64,000 nt of DNA from Staphylococcus argensis (GCF_002902305.1 NZ_PPPX01000001.1:691655-755654); one strand, 5' to 3'. Counted from the first letter of the stretch, positions 40,222 through 51,778 are shown. Made by a program: numbers and translations. The notes: a model not told the origin generated them from the sequence alone.

Positions 40222-40290
40222 GTTCAATAGACATAGTAGGGAGCAGGTTGGCGAGTAGATATAAAGGCTCGTCCCTCTCCCGTTTCGTAT

Positions 40291-40320
40291 TTGACGAGAG
40301 AAATTCAATTCGCTTATAAT
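40291..40320 (+). promoter_or_regulatory. Promoter of rbfA
   Basis: TTGACG (40291-40296), an 18-bp spacer and TATAAT (40315-40320). Gives rbfA-truB-ribF a start independent of the nusA operon. Confidence 0.65.
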
Positions 40321-40364
40321 TTGATTAAATCAATCATTTGGTTATGCAAACGAGGTGATAAAGA

Positions 40365-40709
40365 ATGAATTTACGCGCAGAACGTGTAGGCGAACAAATG
40401 AAACAAGAAATTATGGATATCGTCAATAATAAAGTGAAAGATCCTCGTATTGGTTTTCTAACTATTACCGATGTTCATCTGACAAATGATTTGTCACAAG
40501 CCAAAGTATACTTGACGGTCTTAGGTAGCAAGAAAGAAGTCGAGAATACTTTCAAAGGATTAGAGAAAGCAACAGGCTTTATCAAATCTGAATTAGGTTC
40601 AAGAATGCGCTTACGTACTATTCCTGAACTTGAATTTGAGTATGATGAATCTATCGAGTACGGTAATAAGATTGAACGTTTAATACAAGATTTACACAAT
40701 AAAGAGTAA
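40365..40709 (+). CDS. rbfA: Ribosome-binding factor A
   Basis: Late 30S maturation factor binding near the 16S 5' helix. The 114-residue KH-like fold shows [40 protein letters not shown] and [30 protein letters not shown] precedes the ATG. Followed by a strong terminator. Confidence 0.96.
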   Translation: MNLRAERVGEQMKQEIMDIVNNKVKDPRIGFLTITDVHLTNDLSQAKVYLTVLGSKKEVENTFKGLEKATGFIKSELGSRMRLRTIPELEFEYDESIEYGNKIERLIQDLHNKE

Positions 40710-40721
40710 AGCAAATATAAG

Positions 40722-40760
40722 CTGGAACAGGAGCACGACGTAGTCTTGTTCCAGTTTTTT
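40722..40760 (+). terminator. Terminator after rbfA
   Basis: CTGGAACA (40722-40729) and TGTTCCAG (40747-40754), perfect 8-bp arms followed by TTTTTT. Related in sequence to the rplS terminator. Confidence 0.88.
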
Positions 40761-40795
40761 ATGTAACTATCGAAGTGGTAAAAGGAGATGAGAGC

Positions 40796-41713
40796 GTGTA
40801 TCAGGGAATTCTACCAGTGAACAAACCGCGTGGGCTGACAAGTCATGATGTTGTTTTTAAATTAAGAAAGATATTAAAGATGAAGAAGATTGGGCATACT
40901 GGTACGTTGGATCCAGAAGTGGATGGTGTACTTTCAATTTGTTTAGGTAGTGCCACGAAAGTAAGTGATTATATTATGGAAATGGGTAAGACCTATGTAG
41001 CTACTGTGACATTGGGATATTCAACGACAACTGAAGATCAAACCGGTGACATCCTTGAACGTGAACATATTGAAGACGGTCGCGTAACTGCGACAGAAGT
41101 AGACCAAACGCTACAAGAATTTAAGGGTACAATCACTCAAATTCCTCCGATGTATTCATCAGTCAAAGTTAAAGGACGCAAGCTTTATGAATATGCGCGA
41201 GAAGGTTTGACTGTTGAACGTCCTTCGCATAAAGTACGGATTGATCAGATAGAACGTACTTCAGAACTGCGTTTTACTAATGGTGTGTGTGAATTTGATA
41301 TCAAGGTAACTTGTGGCAAGGGGACATACATACGCACACTAGCTACAGATATTGGAAGAGCAATGCATCTCCCTGCTCATATGTCACGTTTGACACGCCA
41401 AATGAGTGGTGGCTTCAAATTGGAAGAGGCGTTATCTCTGGAGGAAATCCGAACTCAAGTTGAGCAAGACTCATTACAATCTTCCTTATATCCGATAGAA
41501 TATGGATTGAAAGGTTTGCCGCAAATTCAAATTCAAGATGAACAACTGAAACAACGTATCTTAAATGGGCAGAAGTTAAATAAACAGCAGTTGAATTTTC
41601 CAGATGACCGCCTCGCAGTGATGGTAGATGCATCAACAAACTCTGCGCTGGCAATTTACATGCCCCATCCTGATTTACCGGCTGAAATCAAACCGAAGAA
41701 AGTATTTAATTAA
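40796..41713 (+). CDS. truB: tRNA pseudouridine(55) synthase TruB
   Basis: Makes pseudouridine 55 in the tRNA T-loop. The start is GTG at 40796 because AAAGGAGATGA lies just before it; the longer in-frame reading begins with a translated ribosome-binding site. 305 residues. The motif [20 protein letters not shown] contains the catalytic aspartate; [18 protein letters not shown] and [14 protein letters not shown] are further TruB segments. It ends PKKVFN, as in other staphylococci. ribF begins 12 bp downstream. Confidence 0.95.
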   Translation: MYQGILPVNKPRGLTSHDVVFKLRKILKMKKIGHTGTLDPEVDGVLSICLGSATKVSDYIMEMGKTYVATVTLGYSTTTEDQTGDILEREHIEDGRVTATEVDQTLQEFKGTITQIPPMYSSVKVKGRKLYEYAREGLTVERPSHKVRIDQIERTSELRFTNGVCEFDIKVTCGKGTYIRTLATDIGRAMHLPAHMSRLTRQMSGGFKLEEALSLEEIRTQVEQDSLQSSLYPIEYGLKGLPQIQIQDEQLKQRILNGQKLNKQQLNFPDDRLAVMVDASTNSALAIYMPHPDLPAEIKPKKVFN

Positions 41714-41725
41714 AGGAGTATCATT

Positions 41726-42697
41726 ATGAAGGTTATCGAAGTTACACACCCGATTAGAGAAGATCAGTTTATTCAAGAAGACGTAGCGATGGCATTCGGT
41801 TTCTTCGATGGAATGCATCGTGGCCATGACCAAGTCTTTCAAGCACTAGAGGAGAGAGCGCGTGCTGGACAGTTGAAGAAAGCAGTCATGACCTTCGACC
41901 CTCACCCGTCTGTTGTACTTAACCCTGAGCGTAAGCGCACAGACTATTTAACTCCGATTAGTGATAAAATTGATATACTTCAACACTATGATATTGATTA
42001 CTGTATCGTGATTAATTTTTCATCCAAGTTTGCAAGTGTGAGCGCTGAAACGTTCATTCAAGATTATATTATTAAAAATCACGTAAAAGAAGTGGTGGCT
42101 GGCTTTGATTTCACTTTTGGTAAATACGGCAAAGGTAACATGATGATTCTACAAGAAATGGAAGATTTCAATACAACGATTGTCGGCAAACAAGAAATGG
42201 ACTCGGAAAAAATTTCTACAACTGCGATTCGTCAAGCCTTGAAAGATGGCGACCTGCAAAAAGCGAATGAACAACTCGGCTACCGCTATCGCATCAAAGG
42301 GACAGTCGTTCAAGGTGAAAAACGTGGTCGTACGATTGGATTCCCGACTGCAAATGTGCAACCAAGTGATGACTATGTCTTTCCTAAGAAAGGTGTCTAT
42401 GCAGTGAGCATGCTTTTAGGTTCAAGCAACAAGTTATATCGCGGTGTAGCCAACGTCGGTGTGAAACCTACATTCCACGACCCATCACAAGCACAAGTGG
42501 TCATTGAAGTGAATCTGTTTGATTTCAATGAAAATATTTATGGCGAACGTGTAGAAGTGTACTGGCATCACTTCTTACGCCCTGAAATCAAATTTGATGG
42601 CATTGATCCGCTTGTCGAGCAAATGAATAAGGATACAGAACAAGCGAAATATTTACTGTCGGTTGATTTTAACGATGATGTATCATATAATATTTAA
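41726..42697 (+). CDS. ribF: Bifunctional riboflavin kinase/FAD synthetase
   Basis: Converts riboflavin to FMN and FAD. The 323-residue product has an N-terminal nucleotidyltransferase domain (AMAFGFFDGMHRGHDQVFQA; TFDPHPSVVLNPERK; VAGFDFTFGKYGKG) and a C-terminal riboflavin kinase domain (RGRTIGFPTANVQPSDDYVF, PKKGVYAVSM, GVANVGVKPTF). AAAGGAGTATC precedes the ATG. Same order truB-ribF-rpsO as in Bacillus. Confidence 0.96.
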   Translation: MKVIEVTHPIREDQFIQEDVAMAFGFFDGMHRGHDQVFQALEERARAGQLKKAVMTFDPHPSVVLNPERKRTDYLTPISDKIDILQHYDIDYCIVINFSSKFASVSAETFIQDYIIKNHVKEVVAGFDFTFGKYGKGNMMILQEMEDFNTTIVGKQEMDSEKISTTAIRQALKDGDLQKANEQLGYRYRIKGTVVQGEKRGRTIGFPTANVQPSDDYVFPKKGVYAVSMLLGSSNKLYRGVANVGVKPTFHDPSQAQVVIEVNLFDFNENIYGERVEVYWHHFLRPEIKFDGIDPLVEQMNKDTEQAKYLLSVDFNDDVSYNI

Positions 42698-42816
42698 GTC
42701 GACTTTAAATCGTAAATTAAGAGGCGAAACAAGCACCTTATTCTTGGCAGATTGATACTCCGACATCTTGCTCAGATTAAGGCGCATAACATTACATTGA
42801 TAGGAGGAAATTGATT

Positions 42817-43086
42817 ATGGCAATTTCACAAGAACGTAAGAACGAAATCATTCAAGAATACCGTACACACGATAAAGACACTGGTTCTCCAGAAGTTCAA
42901 GTAGCGGTATTAACTGCAGAAATCACTGCACTTAACGAACATTTACGCGAACATCATAAAGACCACCATTCACGTCGTGGTTTATTAAAAATGGTAGGTC
43001 GTCGTAGACATTTATTAAACTACCTACGTAGAAAAGACATCCAACGTTACCGTAACTTAATTAAATCATTAGGTATCCGTCGTTAA
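42817..43086 (+). CDS. rpsO: 30S ribosomal protein S15
   Basis: Primary 16S rRNA-binding protein. The start at 42817 ([20 protein letters not shown]) follows ATAGGAGGAAATTG; an ATG two codons upstream is too close to the site. 89 residues, with the motifs [31 protein letters not shown] and [11 protein letters not shown]. The 119-bp leader may contain an S15 regulatory structure; I cannot define it. Confidence 0.97.
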   Translation: MAISQERKNEIIQEYRTHDKDTGSPEVQVAVLTAEITALNEHLREHHKDHHSRRGLLKMVGRRRHLLNYLRRKDIQRYRNLIKSLGIRR

Positions 43087-43098
43087 TCGATGCCTGCT

Positions 43099-43130
43099 AG
43101 GGGGTGAGACACAGTGGTCACCCCCTTTCT
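43099..43130 (+). terminator. Terminator after rpsO
   Basis: AGGGGGTGA (43099-43107) and TCACCCCCT (43118-43126), perfect 9-bp arms followed by a T-rich stretch. Confidence 0.85.
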
Positions 43131-43264
43131 TATTATGTAAATGAAATTACGATAGAGGAAATGCGATGAGAAGTATTTGACTCATTCATCGTTTTAGCCA
43201 TAATCAAGAACTACACTCGTAAACGAACTAAAATCAAATTGCGATATAAAAATAGTTATAGAAA

Positions 43265-43273
43265 TGATATGAT
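43265..43273 (+). promoter_or_regulatory. Extended -10 of pnp
   Basis: TGATATGAT (TGn plus TATGAT) 33 bp before the pnp start; the -35 region is weak. Confidence 0.4.
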
Positions 43274-43305
43274 AGTATTAATAGATTTTGGAGAGGAGAT
43301 TCATC

Positions 43306-45408
43306 ATGTCTCAAGAGAAGAAAGTTTTTAAGACCGAATGGGCTAACCGTTCGTTAACGATAGAGACGGGTCAACTTGCTAAGCAAGCTAATGGGGCAGT
43401 GCTCGTGCGCTATGGTGAGACAGTCGTACTTTCAACAGCTGTCGCATCTAAAGAACCACGTGACACAGACTTTTTCCCACTTATGGTTAACTTTGAAGAG
43501 AAAATGTATGCAGCAGGTAAGATTCCAGGTGGTTTCAAGAAACGTGAAGGGCGTCCAAGCGACGAAGCTACTTTAACTGCGCGTTTGATCGACAGACCTA
43601 TTCGTCCACTATTTCCGAAAGGTTACCGTCATGACGTACAAATTATGAATACGGTATTAAGTGCGGATCCAGATTGCTCACCTGAAATGGCTGCAATGAT
43701 TGGTTCTTCAATGGCGCTTAGCGTGTCAGACATTCCATTCCAAGGACCTATCGCTGGAGTGAACGTAGGCTATGTGGATGGAGAATATGTGATTAACCCA
43801 ACTGTGGAACAGAAAGAGAAATCTCGCTTAGATTTAGAGGTAGCTGGACATAAAGACGCTGTTAACATGGTTGAAGCGGGGGCAAGCGAAATTACTGAAG
43901 AAGAAATGTTAGAAGCGATTTTCTTTGGTCACGAAGAAATCAAACGTCTCGTTCAGTTCCAAGAGGAAATTATTGATCATCTTCAACCTGAAAAACAAGA
44001 ATTTGTACCACCAGAAGAAGATGAAGACTTAATTGCTAAAGTAACAGAACTCACACACTCTAAAGGGGTGAAAGAAGCGGTACTTACATTTGATAAGAAA
44101 CAGCGTGACGAAAATATCGAAGCGTTAAAAGCAGAAGTATTAGCTGAATTCGAAGACGAAGAAGATCCTGAGAACGAAGCGTTGCTCGACGAAGTTTCAA
44201 GTATCTTTGGCGATTTAGTGAAAGCTGAAGTTCGTCGCTTAATTACTGAAGAGAAGATTCGTCCAGATGGTCGTCAAACAGACGAAATTCGTCCACTTGA
44301 ATCAGAAGCGGGTATTCTACCACGTGCGCACGGTTCAGGATTATTTACAAGAGGCCAAACACAAGCACTTTCTGTACTTACACTTGGTGCTTTAAGCGAG
44401 TTCCAACTTATTGATGGTTTAGGTGAAGAAGTAGAGAAACGTTTCATGCATCATTACAACTTCCCTAACTTCTCAGTAGGTGAAACAGGTCCAGTTCGCT
44501 CTCCAGGCCGCCGTGAAATCGGTCATGGTGCTTTAGGTGAACGTGCGTTAAGATATATCATTCCAGATACGAAAGATTTCCCTTACACAGTACGTATCGT
44601 GAGTGAAGTGCTTGAATCCAACGGTTCATCTTCTCAAGCTTCAATTTGTGGTTCTACACTTGCGTTGATGGACGCTGGGGTACCTATTAAAGCACCTGTT
44701 GCAGGTATTGCGATGGGTCTCGTAACGAATGACGAAGACTATACGATTTTAACGGATATCCAAGGTATGGAAGATGCGTTAGGCGACATGGACTTTAAAG
44801 TAGCCGGTACATCTAAAGGTATTACTGCTATTCAAATGGATATTAAAATTGATGGTTTAACGAAAGAAATTATTCAAGAAGCGTTAGAACAAGCACGCGA
44901 AGGTCGTTTAGCAATTCTTGATCATATGCTTGAAACGATTGACGCACCACGTCCAGAACTTAGTGCATATGCACCTAAAGTTGAAACGATGACTATTAAA
45001 CCTGAAAAAATCAGAGACGTCATTGGACCAGGTGGTAAGAAAATCAATGAAATCATCGATGAAACAGGCGTTAAATTGGATATCGAACAAGACGGTACAA
45101 TCTTCATCGGTGCTATCGATCAAAACGCGATTACACGTGCGCGCGAAATCATTGAAGAATTAACTAGAGAAGCTGAAGTAGGTCAAATTTATGACGCGAA
45201 AGTGAAACGCATTGAAAAATACGGTGCTTTCGTCGAACTCTTCCCAGGTAAAGATGCGTTAGTTCATATTTCACAAATTGCAAATGAACGCATCAATAAA
45301 GTCGAAGATGTACTTAGTATTGGCGACACGTTCAGAGTCAAAGTAACTGAAATTGATAAACAAGGACGTGTGAATGCTTCACACCGTGTACTATTAAACA
45401 ATAAATAG
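43306..45408 (+). CDS. pnp: Polyribonucleotide nucleotidyltransferase (PNPase)
   Basis: Phosphorolytic 3'-5' exoribonuclease of the degradosome network. The start at 43306 ([20 protein letters not shown]) follows GGAGAGGAGATTC; 700 residues. First RNase PH domain ([20 protein letters not shown]), an all-helical linker, second RNase PH domain ([35 protein letters not shown]), KH domain ([20 protein letters not shown]) and S1 domain ([19 protein letters not shown]). RNase J2 (45796) and RNase Y (59056), other parts of the RNA-decay machinery, are encoded nearby. Confidence 0.97.
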   Translation: MSQEKKVFKTEWANRSLTIETGQLAKQANGAVLVRYGETVVLSTAVASKEPRDTDFFPLMVNFEEKMYAAGKIPGGFKKREGRPSDEATLTARLIDRPIRPLFPKGYRHDVQIMNTVLSADPDCSPEMAAMIGSSMALSVSDIPFQGPIAGVNVGYVDGEYVINPTVEQKEKSRLDLEVAGHKDAVNMVEAGASEITEEEMLEAIFFGHEEIKRLVQFQEEIIDHLQPEKQEFVPPEEDEDLIAKVTELTHSKGVKEAVLTFDKKQRDENIEALKAEVLAEFEDEEDPENEALLDEVSSIFGDLVKAEVRRLITEEKIRPDGRQTDEIRPLESEAGILPRAHGSGLFTRGQTQALSVLTLGALSEFQLIDGLGEEVEKRFMHHYNFPNFSVGETGPVRSPGRREIGHGALGERALRYIIPDTKDFPYTVRIVSEVLESNGSSSQASICGSTLALMDAGVPIKAPVAGIAMGLVTNDEDYTILTDIQGMEDALGDMDFKVAGTSKGITAIQMDIKIDGLTKEIIQEALEQAREGRLAILDHMLETIDAPRPELSAYAPKVETMTIKPEKIRDVIGPGGKKINEIIDETGVKLDIEQDGTIFIGAIDQNAITRAREIIEELTREAEVGQIYDAKVKRIEKYGAFVELFPGKDALVHISQIANERINKVEDVLSIGDTFRVKVTEIDKQGRVNASHRVLLNNK

Positions 45409-45795
45409 TTGAGATTGTGACGGTTAAATAAGTCTGAATGAGTGGCTTAGCTAAGTAATCTAAATACTTTATCAGTACCAAACCATCTGATAGGTTACAA
45501 TAAACTTTAAATAATGTTGTACATGAGATGTGCACCTCATAAGTTAGAACTGATTCTAGCTTGGTGGGGTGCACTTCTCTCATGATGAAATGAATGCAAC
45601 AATTGGAGCACGCAAATTATCCGGACGTGAAATATTTCTAAAATAATCTCTCCAACATACGATTCATTCAAAGTTAAAGTGAAGTTCATGAGTAAGCATT
45701 ATCACCGTTGCTTTTATAGTGTACATAATTATTAATTTAACCTATAATATAATATGAGTTTATATGGTCGGGGATTCTAAATAGGAGGTACAATT
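45409..45795 (+). other. Intergenic region between pnp and rnjB with long hairpin
   Basis: 387 bp without a supported gene. The main element is a long interrupted hairpin at 45522-45584: CATGAGA (45522-45528) / TCTCATG (45578-45584), GTGCACC (45530-45536) / GGTGCAC (45568-45574), and an apical TAGAA-CTGA-TTCTA. No T run follows. An AT-rich TATAAT-containing stretch near 45743-45755 could be the rnjB promoter, but its -35 is poor. Confidence 0.5.
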
Positions 45796-47469
45796 TTGAG
45801 TTTAATAAAGAAAAAGAATAAAAATATTCGCATCATTCCCCTCGGCGGTGTGGGTGAAATTGCGAAGAATATGTATATCGTTGAAGTAGACGATGAAATG
45901 TTTATGTTGGATGCCGGCCTCATGTTCCCAGAAGATGAAATGCTTGGGGTCGATGTAGTCATACCTGACATCCAATATGTGATTGAGAATAAACACCGCT
46001 TAAAGGGAATCTTTTTAACACATGGACATGAACACGCAATTGGCGCTGCATCTTACGTCTTAGAACAAGTCGACGCGCCTGTATACGGTTCACGTCTCAC
46101 TCTAGCGTTAGTGAAAGAAAGCGTGAAAGCACGTAATATTAATAAGAAGATTCGCTATTATGTAGTTAACGATGAGTCAGTGATGCGTTTCAAGAGCGTG
46201 AATGTCACGTTCTTCAACACGACACATAGCATTCCAGATAGCTTAGGCGTATGCATTCATACGTCATACGGTGCTATCGTTTATACTGGCGAATTTAAAT
46301 TCGACCAAAGTTTACACGGTCATTATGAACCAGATCTTAAGCGTATGACAGAAATCGGTGAAGAAGGCGTTTTCGCACTTATCAGTGACTCAGTTGAGGC
46401 TGAGAAACCGGGCTACAATACACCAGAGAACGTGATTGAAAGCCACATGTATGATGCTTTTACCAAAGTGAAAGGACGTCTCATCGTCTCTTGCTATGCT
46501 TCTAACTTTGTGCGTATCCAACAAGTGTTAAACATCGCAAGTCGTTTGAACCGTAAAGTGTCATTCTTAGGCCGCTCACTTGAAACATCATTCAACATTG
46601 CGCGTAAAATGGGGTATTTCGATATTCCACGCGATTTACTCATCCCGATTAAGGAAGTTGAGAACTATCCTAAGAACGAAGTCATTATTATTGCGACAGG
46701 TATGCAAGGTGAACCTGTTGAAGCTTTAAATCAAATGGCACTACAACAACATAAGATTATGAATATCGAGAAAGGCGATTCTGTCTTTTTAGCTATTACA
46801 GCTTCAGCAAGCATGGAAGTCATCGTCGGCAACACATTGAATGAACTTGCACGTGCAGGGGCAGAAATCATTCCTAATAACAAGAAGATTCACGCCTCAA
46901 GCCATGGTTGCATGGAAGAACTCAAGATGATGATTAACATGATGAAGCCTGAATACTTTATTCCGGTTAACGGTGAGTTTAAAATGCAAATTGCGCACGC
47001 GAAACTCGCGAATGAGTCAGGCGTTGATCCTGAGAAGATCTTCTTAGTTGAGAAAGGGGACGTCGTCAATTACGACGGTAAAGATATGATACTCAACGAA
47101 AAAGTGAACTCAGGTAATGTGCTCATCGATGGTTTAGGCGTGGGTGATGTCGGCAATATCGTTCTACGCGACAGACATTTATTAGCTGAAGATGGTATCT
47201 TTATCGCTGTAGTGACACTCGATTCACGCAACAGACGTATTGCTGCTGGACCGGAAATTCAATCACGTGGATTCGTCTATGTCAGAGAGAGCGAAGAATT
47301 GCTTCAAGAAGCTGAAGAGAAAGTGAGTGAAATTGTGGAACAAGGTCTACAAGAGAAACGCATCGAATGGTCAGATATCAAACAGAATATGCGTGACCAA
47401 ATTAGTAAATTATTATTTGAAAGTACGAAACGCCGACCAATGATCATCCCAGTTATTTCTGAAATATAA
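45796..47469 (+). CDS. rnjB: Ribonuclease J2
   Basis: Metallo-beta-lactamase/beta-CASP ribonuclease that forms a complex with RNase J1 in 5'-end-dependent RNA decay. TTG start at 45796 after AGGAGGTACAATT; 557 residues. The metal motif reads [10 protein letters not shown] instead of the THGHEDHIGG of RNase J1, the altered active site typical of the less active J2 subunit. Other segments are [35 protein letters not shown] and the C-terminal [15 protein letters not shown] region. The partner J1 is not in the window. Confidence 0.93.
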   Translation: MSLIKKKNKNIRIIPLGGVGEIAKNMYIVEVDDEMFMLDAGLMFPEDEMLGVDVVIPDIQYVIENKHRLKGIFLTHGHEHAIGAASYVLEQVDAPVYGSRLTLALVKESVKARNINKKIRYYVVNDESVMRFKSVNVTFFNTTHSIPDSLGVCIHTSYGAIVYTGEFKFDQSLHGHYEPDLKRMTEIGEEGVFALISDSVEAEKPGYNTPENVIESHMYDAFTKVKGRLIVSCYASNFVRIQQVLNIASRLNRKVSFLGRSLETSFNIARKMGYFDIPRDLLIPIKEVENYPKNEVIIIATGMQGEPVEALNQMALQQHKIMNIEKGDSVFLAITASASMEVIVGNTLNELARAGAEIIPNNKKIHASSHGCMEELKMMINMMKPEYFIPVNGEFKMQIAHAKLANESGVDPEKIFLVEKGDVVNYDGKDMILNEKVNSGNVLIDGLGVGDVGNIVLRDRHLLAEDGIFIAVVTLDSRNRRIAAGPEIQSRGFVYVRESEELLQEAEEKVSEIVEQGLQEKRIEWSDIKQNMRDQISKLLFESTKRRPMIIPVISEI

Positions 47470-47487
47470 TTAATAATAGAGATAAAC

Positions 47488-47581
47488 AAAGAGGTTGAGA
47501 CATGATGATTACAAAGCGCTATGCCTATTAGTAGTGAGCAACACTCACAGATTAAAGTGTAATCGTCGTCTTTACCTCTTT
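47488..47581 (+). repeat. Large GAGGTTGAGAC-type dyad after rnjB
   Basis: AAAGAGGT (47488-47495) / ACCTCTTT (47574-47581) are perfect arms, followed inward by GATGATTACA (47503-47512) pairing with TGTAATCGTC and an inner GTGAG/CTCAC hairpin. It is a member of the staphylococcal intergenic dyads and probably acts as the rnjB terminator, though the T run is weak. Confidence 0.6.
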
Positions 47582-47636
47582 CATCTTACTCTTTACTATA
47601 ATTGATAGTAGTGAGAATTAAAGAAGGTGTGAGATT

Positions 47637-50081
47637 TTGGCTCAGAGTAAGAAGAAGTCAACGAAAAAGAAATCAACCGCAACACGTAAGAAACGTTCAA
47701 ATAAGAAGAAACAAGCTGAAAGTCCTTTACGCTACGTCATTGCTATCATCATCTTCATCTTAGTCGTACTAGGCGTCTTCCAACTCGGCATTATCGGCAA
47801 GATGATAGATAGCTTCTTTGATTACTTTTTTGGATGGAGTAGATATTTAACATACATACTTATTCTCCTTTATACGACGGCTATGACTTTCTATAAAGCC
47901 ATACCTAAGACACGACCAGCTATAGGCGTCGTGGTCTTACAGTTTGCGCTGTTATTTATTGCGCAGGTGATTTATCATTTTACCCACTCAGTAGCGTCAG
48001 AGAGAGAACCGGTTCTATCCTATATTTACAAAGCGCATCAACATACGTTCCTACCTAACTTTGGTGGGGGCTTGATTGGTTTCTATCTCCTCAAATTATT
48101 CGTCCCCCTCATTTCAATCTTTGGGGTTATCATTATTACATTACTGTTGCTCGCTTCAAGTATCATCTTGTTGAGTAAAAGACGTCATCGTGATGTATCG
48201 AAAGCCTTGCTTGAAGGGATGAAGACGAAGAGTCAATCCGCTTCTGAGAATATGAAAGACCGCCGACAAGCACGTAAAGTTAAAAAAGATGCAAAAGCAC
48301 GTTTGAAAGCGGAGAAACAAGAACAAGCGCGTTTAGAACAAGAGCAGCAAGTACAAGAAGAAGTTACAGATGTATCTGACTTACCTGAAATACCACAAGA
48401 TAATGATGCAAACGACAGTGCAATACCTATCTTTGGTCACAGTGATAGAGAACAAGCGCAAGAACAAGATACTAAAGGTAAACGTTCACGTCGCAAGCGT
48501 CGTAACGAATCGACAGAACAAGTAGCGAGCGCTGCTGAAGATGAAGCATCACGTCCAACGCCAAACAATGCGTCAACATCTGCTGAGACAACTCAGTCGT
48601 CAACAACGTCTGATTCTGCAGATAATCAAGATAGTAGTTCAATTTCAGAAGCGGGCGAGGTTGAGAACGAAGCCTACAAGATTCCGCCGTTGTCCTTACT
48701 TAATCAACCACCGAAACAACAAACAACGTCGAAATCGGAGGTTCAACAAAAAGGACGCTTGCTTGAAAATACGATGAAGAACTTTGGCGTGAATGCGAAA
48801 GTGACGCAAATCAAGATAGGTCCTGCAGTGACGCAATATGAAATCCAACCAGCACAAGGTGTTAAAGTCAGTAAGATTGTGAACTTGCACAACGATATTG
48901 CGCTCGCATTAGCAGCGAAAGATGTGCGTATTGAAGCACCCATTCCGGGACGTTCAGCTGTAGGTATTGAAGTGCCTAATGACAAGATTTCTCTCGTTAC
49001 CTTGAAAGAAGTATTAGAAGAGAAATTCCCAGCGAAGAACAAATTAGAAGTCGGATTAGGTCGAGATATTTCAGGCGATCCTATCACAGTGCAACTCAAC
49101 GAAATGCCGCACTTGCTCGTTGCAGGCTCAACTGGTAGCGGTAAGTCTGTGTGTATCAATGGTATTATTACCAGCATTTTACTCAATGCGAAACCACATG
49201 AAGTGAAATTGATGTTAATCGATCCTAAGATGGTCGAACTCAATGTTTATAACGGAATTCCACACTTGCTCATACCTGTAGTGACGAACCCGCATAAAGC
49301 ATCTCAAGCACTAGACAAGATTGTGGCTGAAATGGAACGTCGCTACGACCTCTTCCAACACAGCTCTACGCGTAATATCGAAGGCTATAACCAATATATA
49401 CGCCGTCAGAATGAAGAGCTGGACGAGAAACAAGCAGAACTACCTTACATCGTCGTCATTGTTGACGAGTTAGCTGACTTGATGATGGTTGCAGGGAAAG
49501 AGGTTGAGAACGCCATTCAACGTATTACGCAAATGGCACGTGCAGCAGGAATTCATTTGATTGTGGCCACTCAACGTCCATCTGTTGATGTTATCACAGG
49601 TTTAATTAAAAATAACATCCCATCACGTATCGCTTTCGCAGTAAGTTCACAAACCGATTCAAGAACAATACTCGGTAGTGCAGGTGCTGAGAAATTGCTC
49701 GGTAAAGGGGACATGTTGTATGAAGCGAGTGGTGGCTCGACGAATACACGTGTTCAAGGTGCTTTCTTAAGTGATAGCGAAGTACAAGAGGTTGTGAATT
49801 ACGTCGTCGAACAACAGAAAGCGAATTATGTGAAAGAAATGGAACCGGATGCGCCGGTAGATAAATCTGAGATGAAGAGTGAAGATAGCTTGTATGATGA
49901 TGCTTATCAGTTTGTGATTGAAAAGCAAAAAGCAAGTACATCTTTATTACAACGCCAATTCCGTATCGGCTATAACCGTGCGTCGCGGCTCATGGATGAT
50001 TTAGAACGCAACCAAGTCATCGGACCTCAAAAAGGTAGTAAACCACGTCAAATTCTGGTCGACTTTGATGCAGAGGAATAA
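47637..50081 (+). CDS. spoIIIE: DNA translocase SpoIIIE/FtsK family
   Basis: Membrane-anchored hexameric ATPase pumping DNA through closing septa. TTG start at 47637 after AGAAGGTGTGAG; 814 residues. A basic N-terminus ([18 protein letters not shown]) is followed by four or five membrane segments (about 30-180), a charged Gln/Glu/Ser-rich linker (about 200-350), then the motor: [16 protein letters not shown] (Walker A), [20 protein letters not shown] (Walker B), and the C-terminal gamma winged helix ([20 protein letters not shown]). Staphylococci carry two such proteins; the length fits the SpoIIIE type rather than the longer FtsK. Confidence 0.94.
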   Translation: MAQSKKKSTKKKSTATRKKRSNKKKQAESPLRYVIAIIIFILVVLGVFQLGIIGKMIDSFFDYFFGWSRYLTYILILLYTTAMTFYKAIPKTRPAIGVVVLQFALLFIAQVIYHFTHSVASEREPVLSYIYKAHQHTFLPNFGGGLIGFYLLKLFVPLISIFGVIIITLLLLASSIILLSKRRHRDVSKALLEGMKTKSQSASENMKDRRQARKVKKDAKARLKAEKQEQARLEQEQQVQEEVTDVSDLPEIPQDNDANDSAIPIFGHSDREQAQEQDTKGKRSRRKRRNESTEQVASAAEDEASRPTPNNASTSAETTQSSTTSDSADNQDSSSISEAGEVENEAYKIPPLSLLNQPPKQQTTSKSEVQQKGRLLENTMKNFGVNAKVTQIKIGPAVTQYEIQPAQGVKVSKIVNLHNDIALALAAKDVRIEAPIPGRSAVGIEVPNDKISLVTLKEVLEEKFPAKNKLEVGLGRDISGDPITVQLNEMPHLLVAGSTGSGKSVCINGIITSILLNAKPHEVKLMLIDPKMVELNVYNGIPHLLIPVVTNPHKASQALDKIVAEMERRYDLFQHSSTRNIEGYNQYIRRQNEELDEKQAELPYIVVIVDELADLMMVAGKEVENAIQRITQMARAAGIHLIVATQRPSVDVITGLIKNNIPSRIAFAVSSQTDSRTILGSAGAEKLLGKGDMLYEASGGSTNTRVQGAFLSDSEVQEVVNYVVEQQKANYVKEMEPDAPVDKSEMKSEDSLYDDAYQFVIEKQKASTSLLQRQFRIGYNRASRLMDDLERNQVIGPQKGSKPRQILVDFDAEE

Positions 50082-50500
50082 GATGGCTTTTAGGTTAAGA
50101 TGTTGGGTGAGATCCCATAAAAATCACTTTTGCTATAAAGGTCTAAAATTAAGACTCGTAGATCATCGTTCTATCAAACGATAAGAAGCTACACAAATGG
50201 ATGCAGGACTTCCTTACTTGAAGGCATCAACAAGGCATTGTAGATTGCTTTGTGGTACTTTCGAGTAGGGTTGTCCTATAATCATTTATATTAAGACTTA
50301 TTGGCATGTTTAATTTACGCGCATAAAGCTCTTTATAACTTACAGGTCTTAAATCACTTCAAGACGGGTATAGCTTGATAGTGTGACTTTGCTCATAATA
50401 ATGAGCACTTAGAGCGAATTTACAAATATACATAATTAAAGCAGTTAAATAATCATAATTGTATAAGTATTTAAATATTAAAGGAAAGTGAGGTTTCTGA
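50082..50500. other. Intergenic region between spoIIIE and ymfF
   Basis: 419 bp with no supported gene. In S. aureus a GntR-family regulator gene occupies this position; here I see no intact or clearly recognisable remnant. Small hairpins occur at ATCGTT/AACGAT near 50167-50184 and GCTCAT/ATGAGC near 50393-50408. Confidence 0.4.
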
Positions 50501-51778
50501 ATGAGAAATCAACAAAATAAAGTACCATTTCGTTTAAAGGTCTTACCTACTCAAAAGTTTAAAACTACAACTATCACTTTGAAATTTATGGCTCCTCTAG
50601 ATAGTCAAACCATCACGTCACGTACATTACTTAGTAAAATGCTCGTGCGCGCGACGAAACGTTGGCCCACAGACAAAGATTTCAACCGCCATTTGTCTCA
50701 ACTCTATGGCGCACATATACATAGTTTCGTCTCTAAATTTAAAGATCAACATGTAATCACTTTATCTTTAGAGATTGTGAATGAAAGATACTTAAAAGAT
50801 GACACACCATTGATAGAAAAAGGTTTCCAATTACTTAAAGAAATGATTTGGAATCCGCTCGTTTCTTCAGAACAATTTGACGCTCAATTTTTAACACAAG
50901 AGAAGTCATTGTTGAAGAAAAAATTAGAATCTGTAGTGGATAATAAATCTCAGTACGCATTTTTACAATTACTCAAAAATATGTTTGGAGAGCAAGCTTA
51001 TAGCGAATTTGCATCAGGTCGTTTAGCTGACGTGGATCAAGTGACACCAGCGTCGTTGTATGAGACATATCAGTCTATGCTGCATAATGATTTCTCCGCG
51101 GTTTACGTGGTAGGAAATGTCGATGAGGCTGATATTGAGAAACAAGTGACTGAGTACTTCGACCTCAGCAAGCATACGCTCGACACAACAACAATAGAAA
51201 GTCGTGTGGAAACTGCAGATAAACTACCTAAAGAAATCGTCGAAACAGATGAAGTGGATCAAGCGAAATTAAACTTAGGATTTAAACTTCCTACTCGCTT
51301 TGGAGAACCGGATTACTTCGCACTCATTGTCTTCAATATGATGTTTGGTGGCGATCCATCTTCTGTGTTGTTTAATGAAGTACGTGAGAAACAAAGTCTT
51401 GCTTATTCGATCCATTCGCAAGTGGATGCGAAGAACGGATATATGTTTGTGCTCAGCGGTGTGACTGCGGCTAAATATCAGCAAGCGAAAGATACGATTT
51501 TACATGAATTTGCGCGATTCCAGCAAGGAGAATTCTCTGACGCGCAACTTGCTCTTGCGAAGAAAGTCTTGATTTCTCAAAGACTTGAAGCGCAAGATCG
51601 TCCGAAATCAATTATCGAAATTCTCAACAATAACGTATTACTTGATGAAGATTTAACGCACGAGATCTTTGCACAACATGTTCAAGCGGTGACGCGAGAA
51701 GATGTCATTCAACTGGCTCAGAACACGTACGTAGAGACGATTTACACTTTAACTAAAAGAGAGGAGGACGACGCCTAA
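50501..51778 (+). CDS. ymfF: M16-family protein YmfF (EF-P modification-associated)
   Basis: Inactive-type insulinase/M16 peptidase fold, 425 residues. In B. subtilis ymfF, ymfH and ymfI are linked to formation of the 5-aminopentanol modification on elongation factor P. The N-terminal domain lacks the H-x-x-E-H zinc motif, while the C-terminal domain keeps the GG..S.LF-like segment (MFGGDPSSVLFNEVREKQSL, AYSIHSQ). It overlaps the active-type partner ymfH by one base (TAATG), fitting a heterodimer of one inactive and one active subunit. Confidence 0.9.
   Translation: MRNQQNKVPFRLKVLPTQKFKTTTITLKFMAPLDSQTITSRTLLSKMLVRATKRWPTDKDFNRHLSQLYGAHIHSFVSKFKDQHVITLSLEIVNERYLKDDTPLIEKGFQLLKEMIWNPLVSSEQFDAQFLTQEKSLLKKKLESVVDNKSQYAFLQLLKNMFGEQAYSEFASGRLADVDQVTPASLYETYQSMLHNDFSAVYVVGNVDEADIEKQVTEYFDLSKHTLDTTTIESRVETADKLPKEIVETDEVDQAKLNLGFKLPTRFGEPDYFALIVFNMMFGGDPSSVLFNEVREKQSLAYSIHSQVDAKNGYMFVLSGVTAAKYQQAKDTILHEFARFQQGEFSDAQLALAKKVLISQRLEAQDRPKSIIEILNNNVLLDEDLTHEIFAQHVQAVTREDVIQLAQNTYVETIYTLTKREEDDA

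Noticed and set aside
42698..42816. S15 leader RNA upstream of rpsO
   Set aside because: Position is right, but no convincing multi-stem fold could be read by eye.
45338..45583. 81-codon leftward frame after pnp
   Set aside because: It overlaps the pnp 3' end and the long hairpin, and has no start signals.
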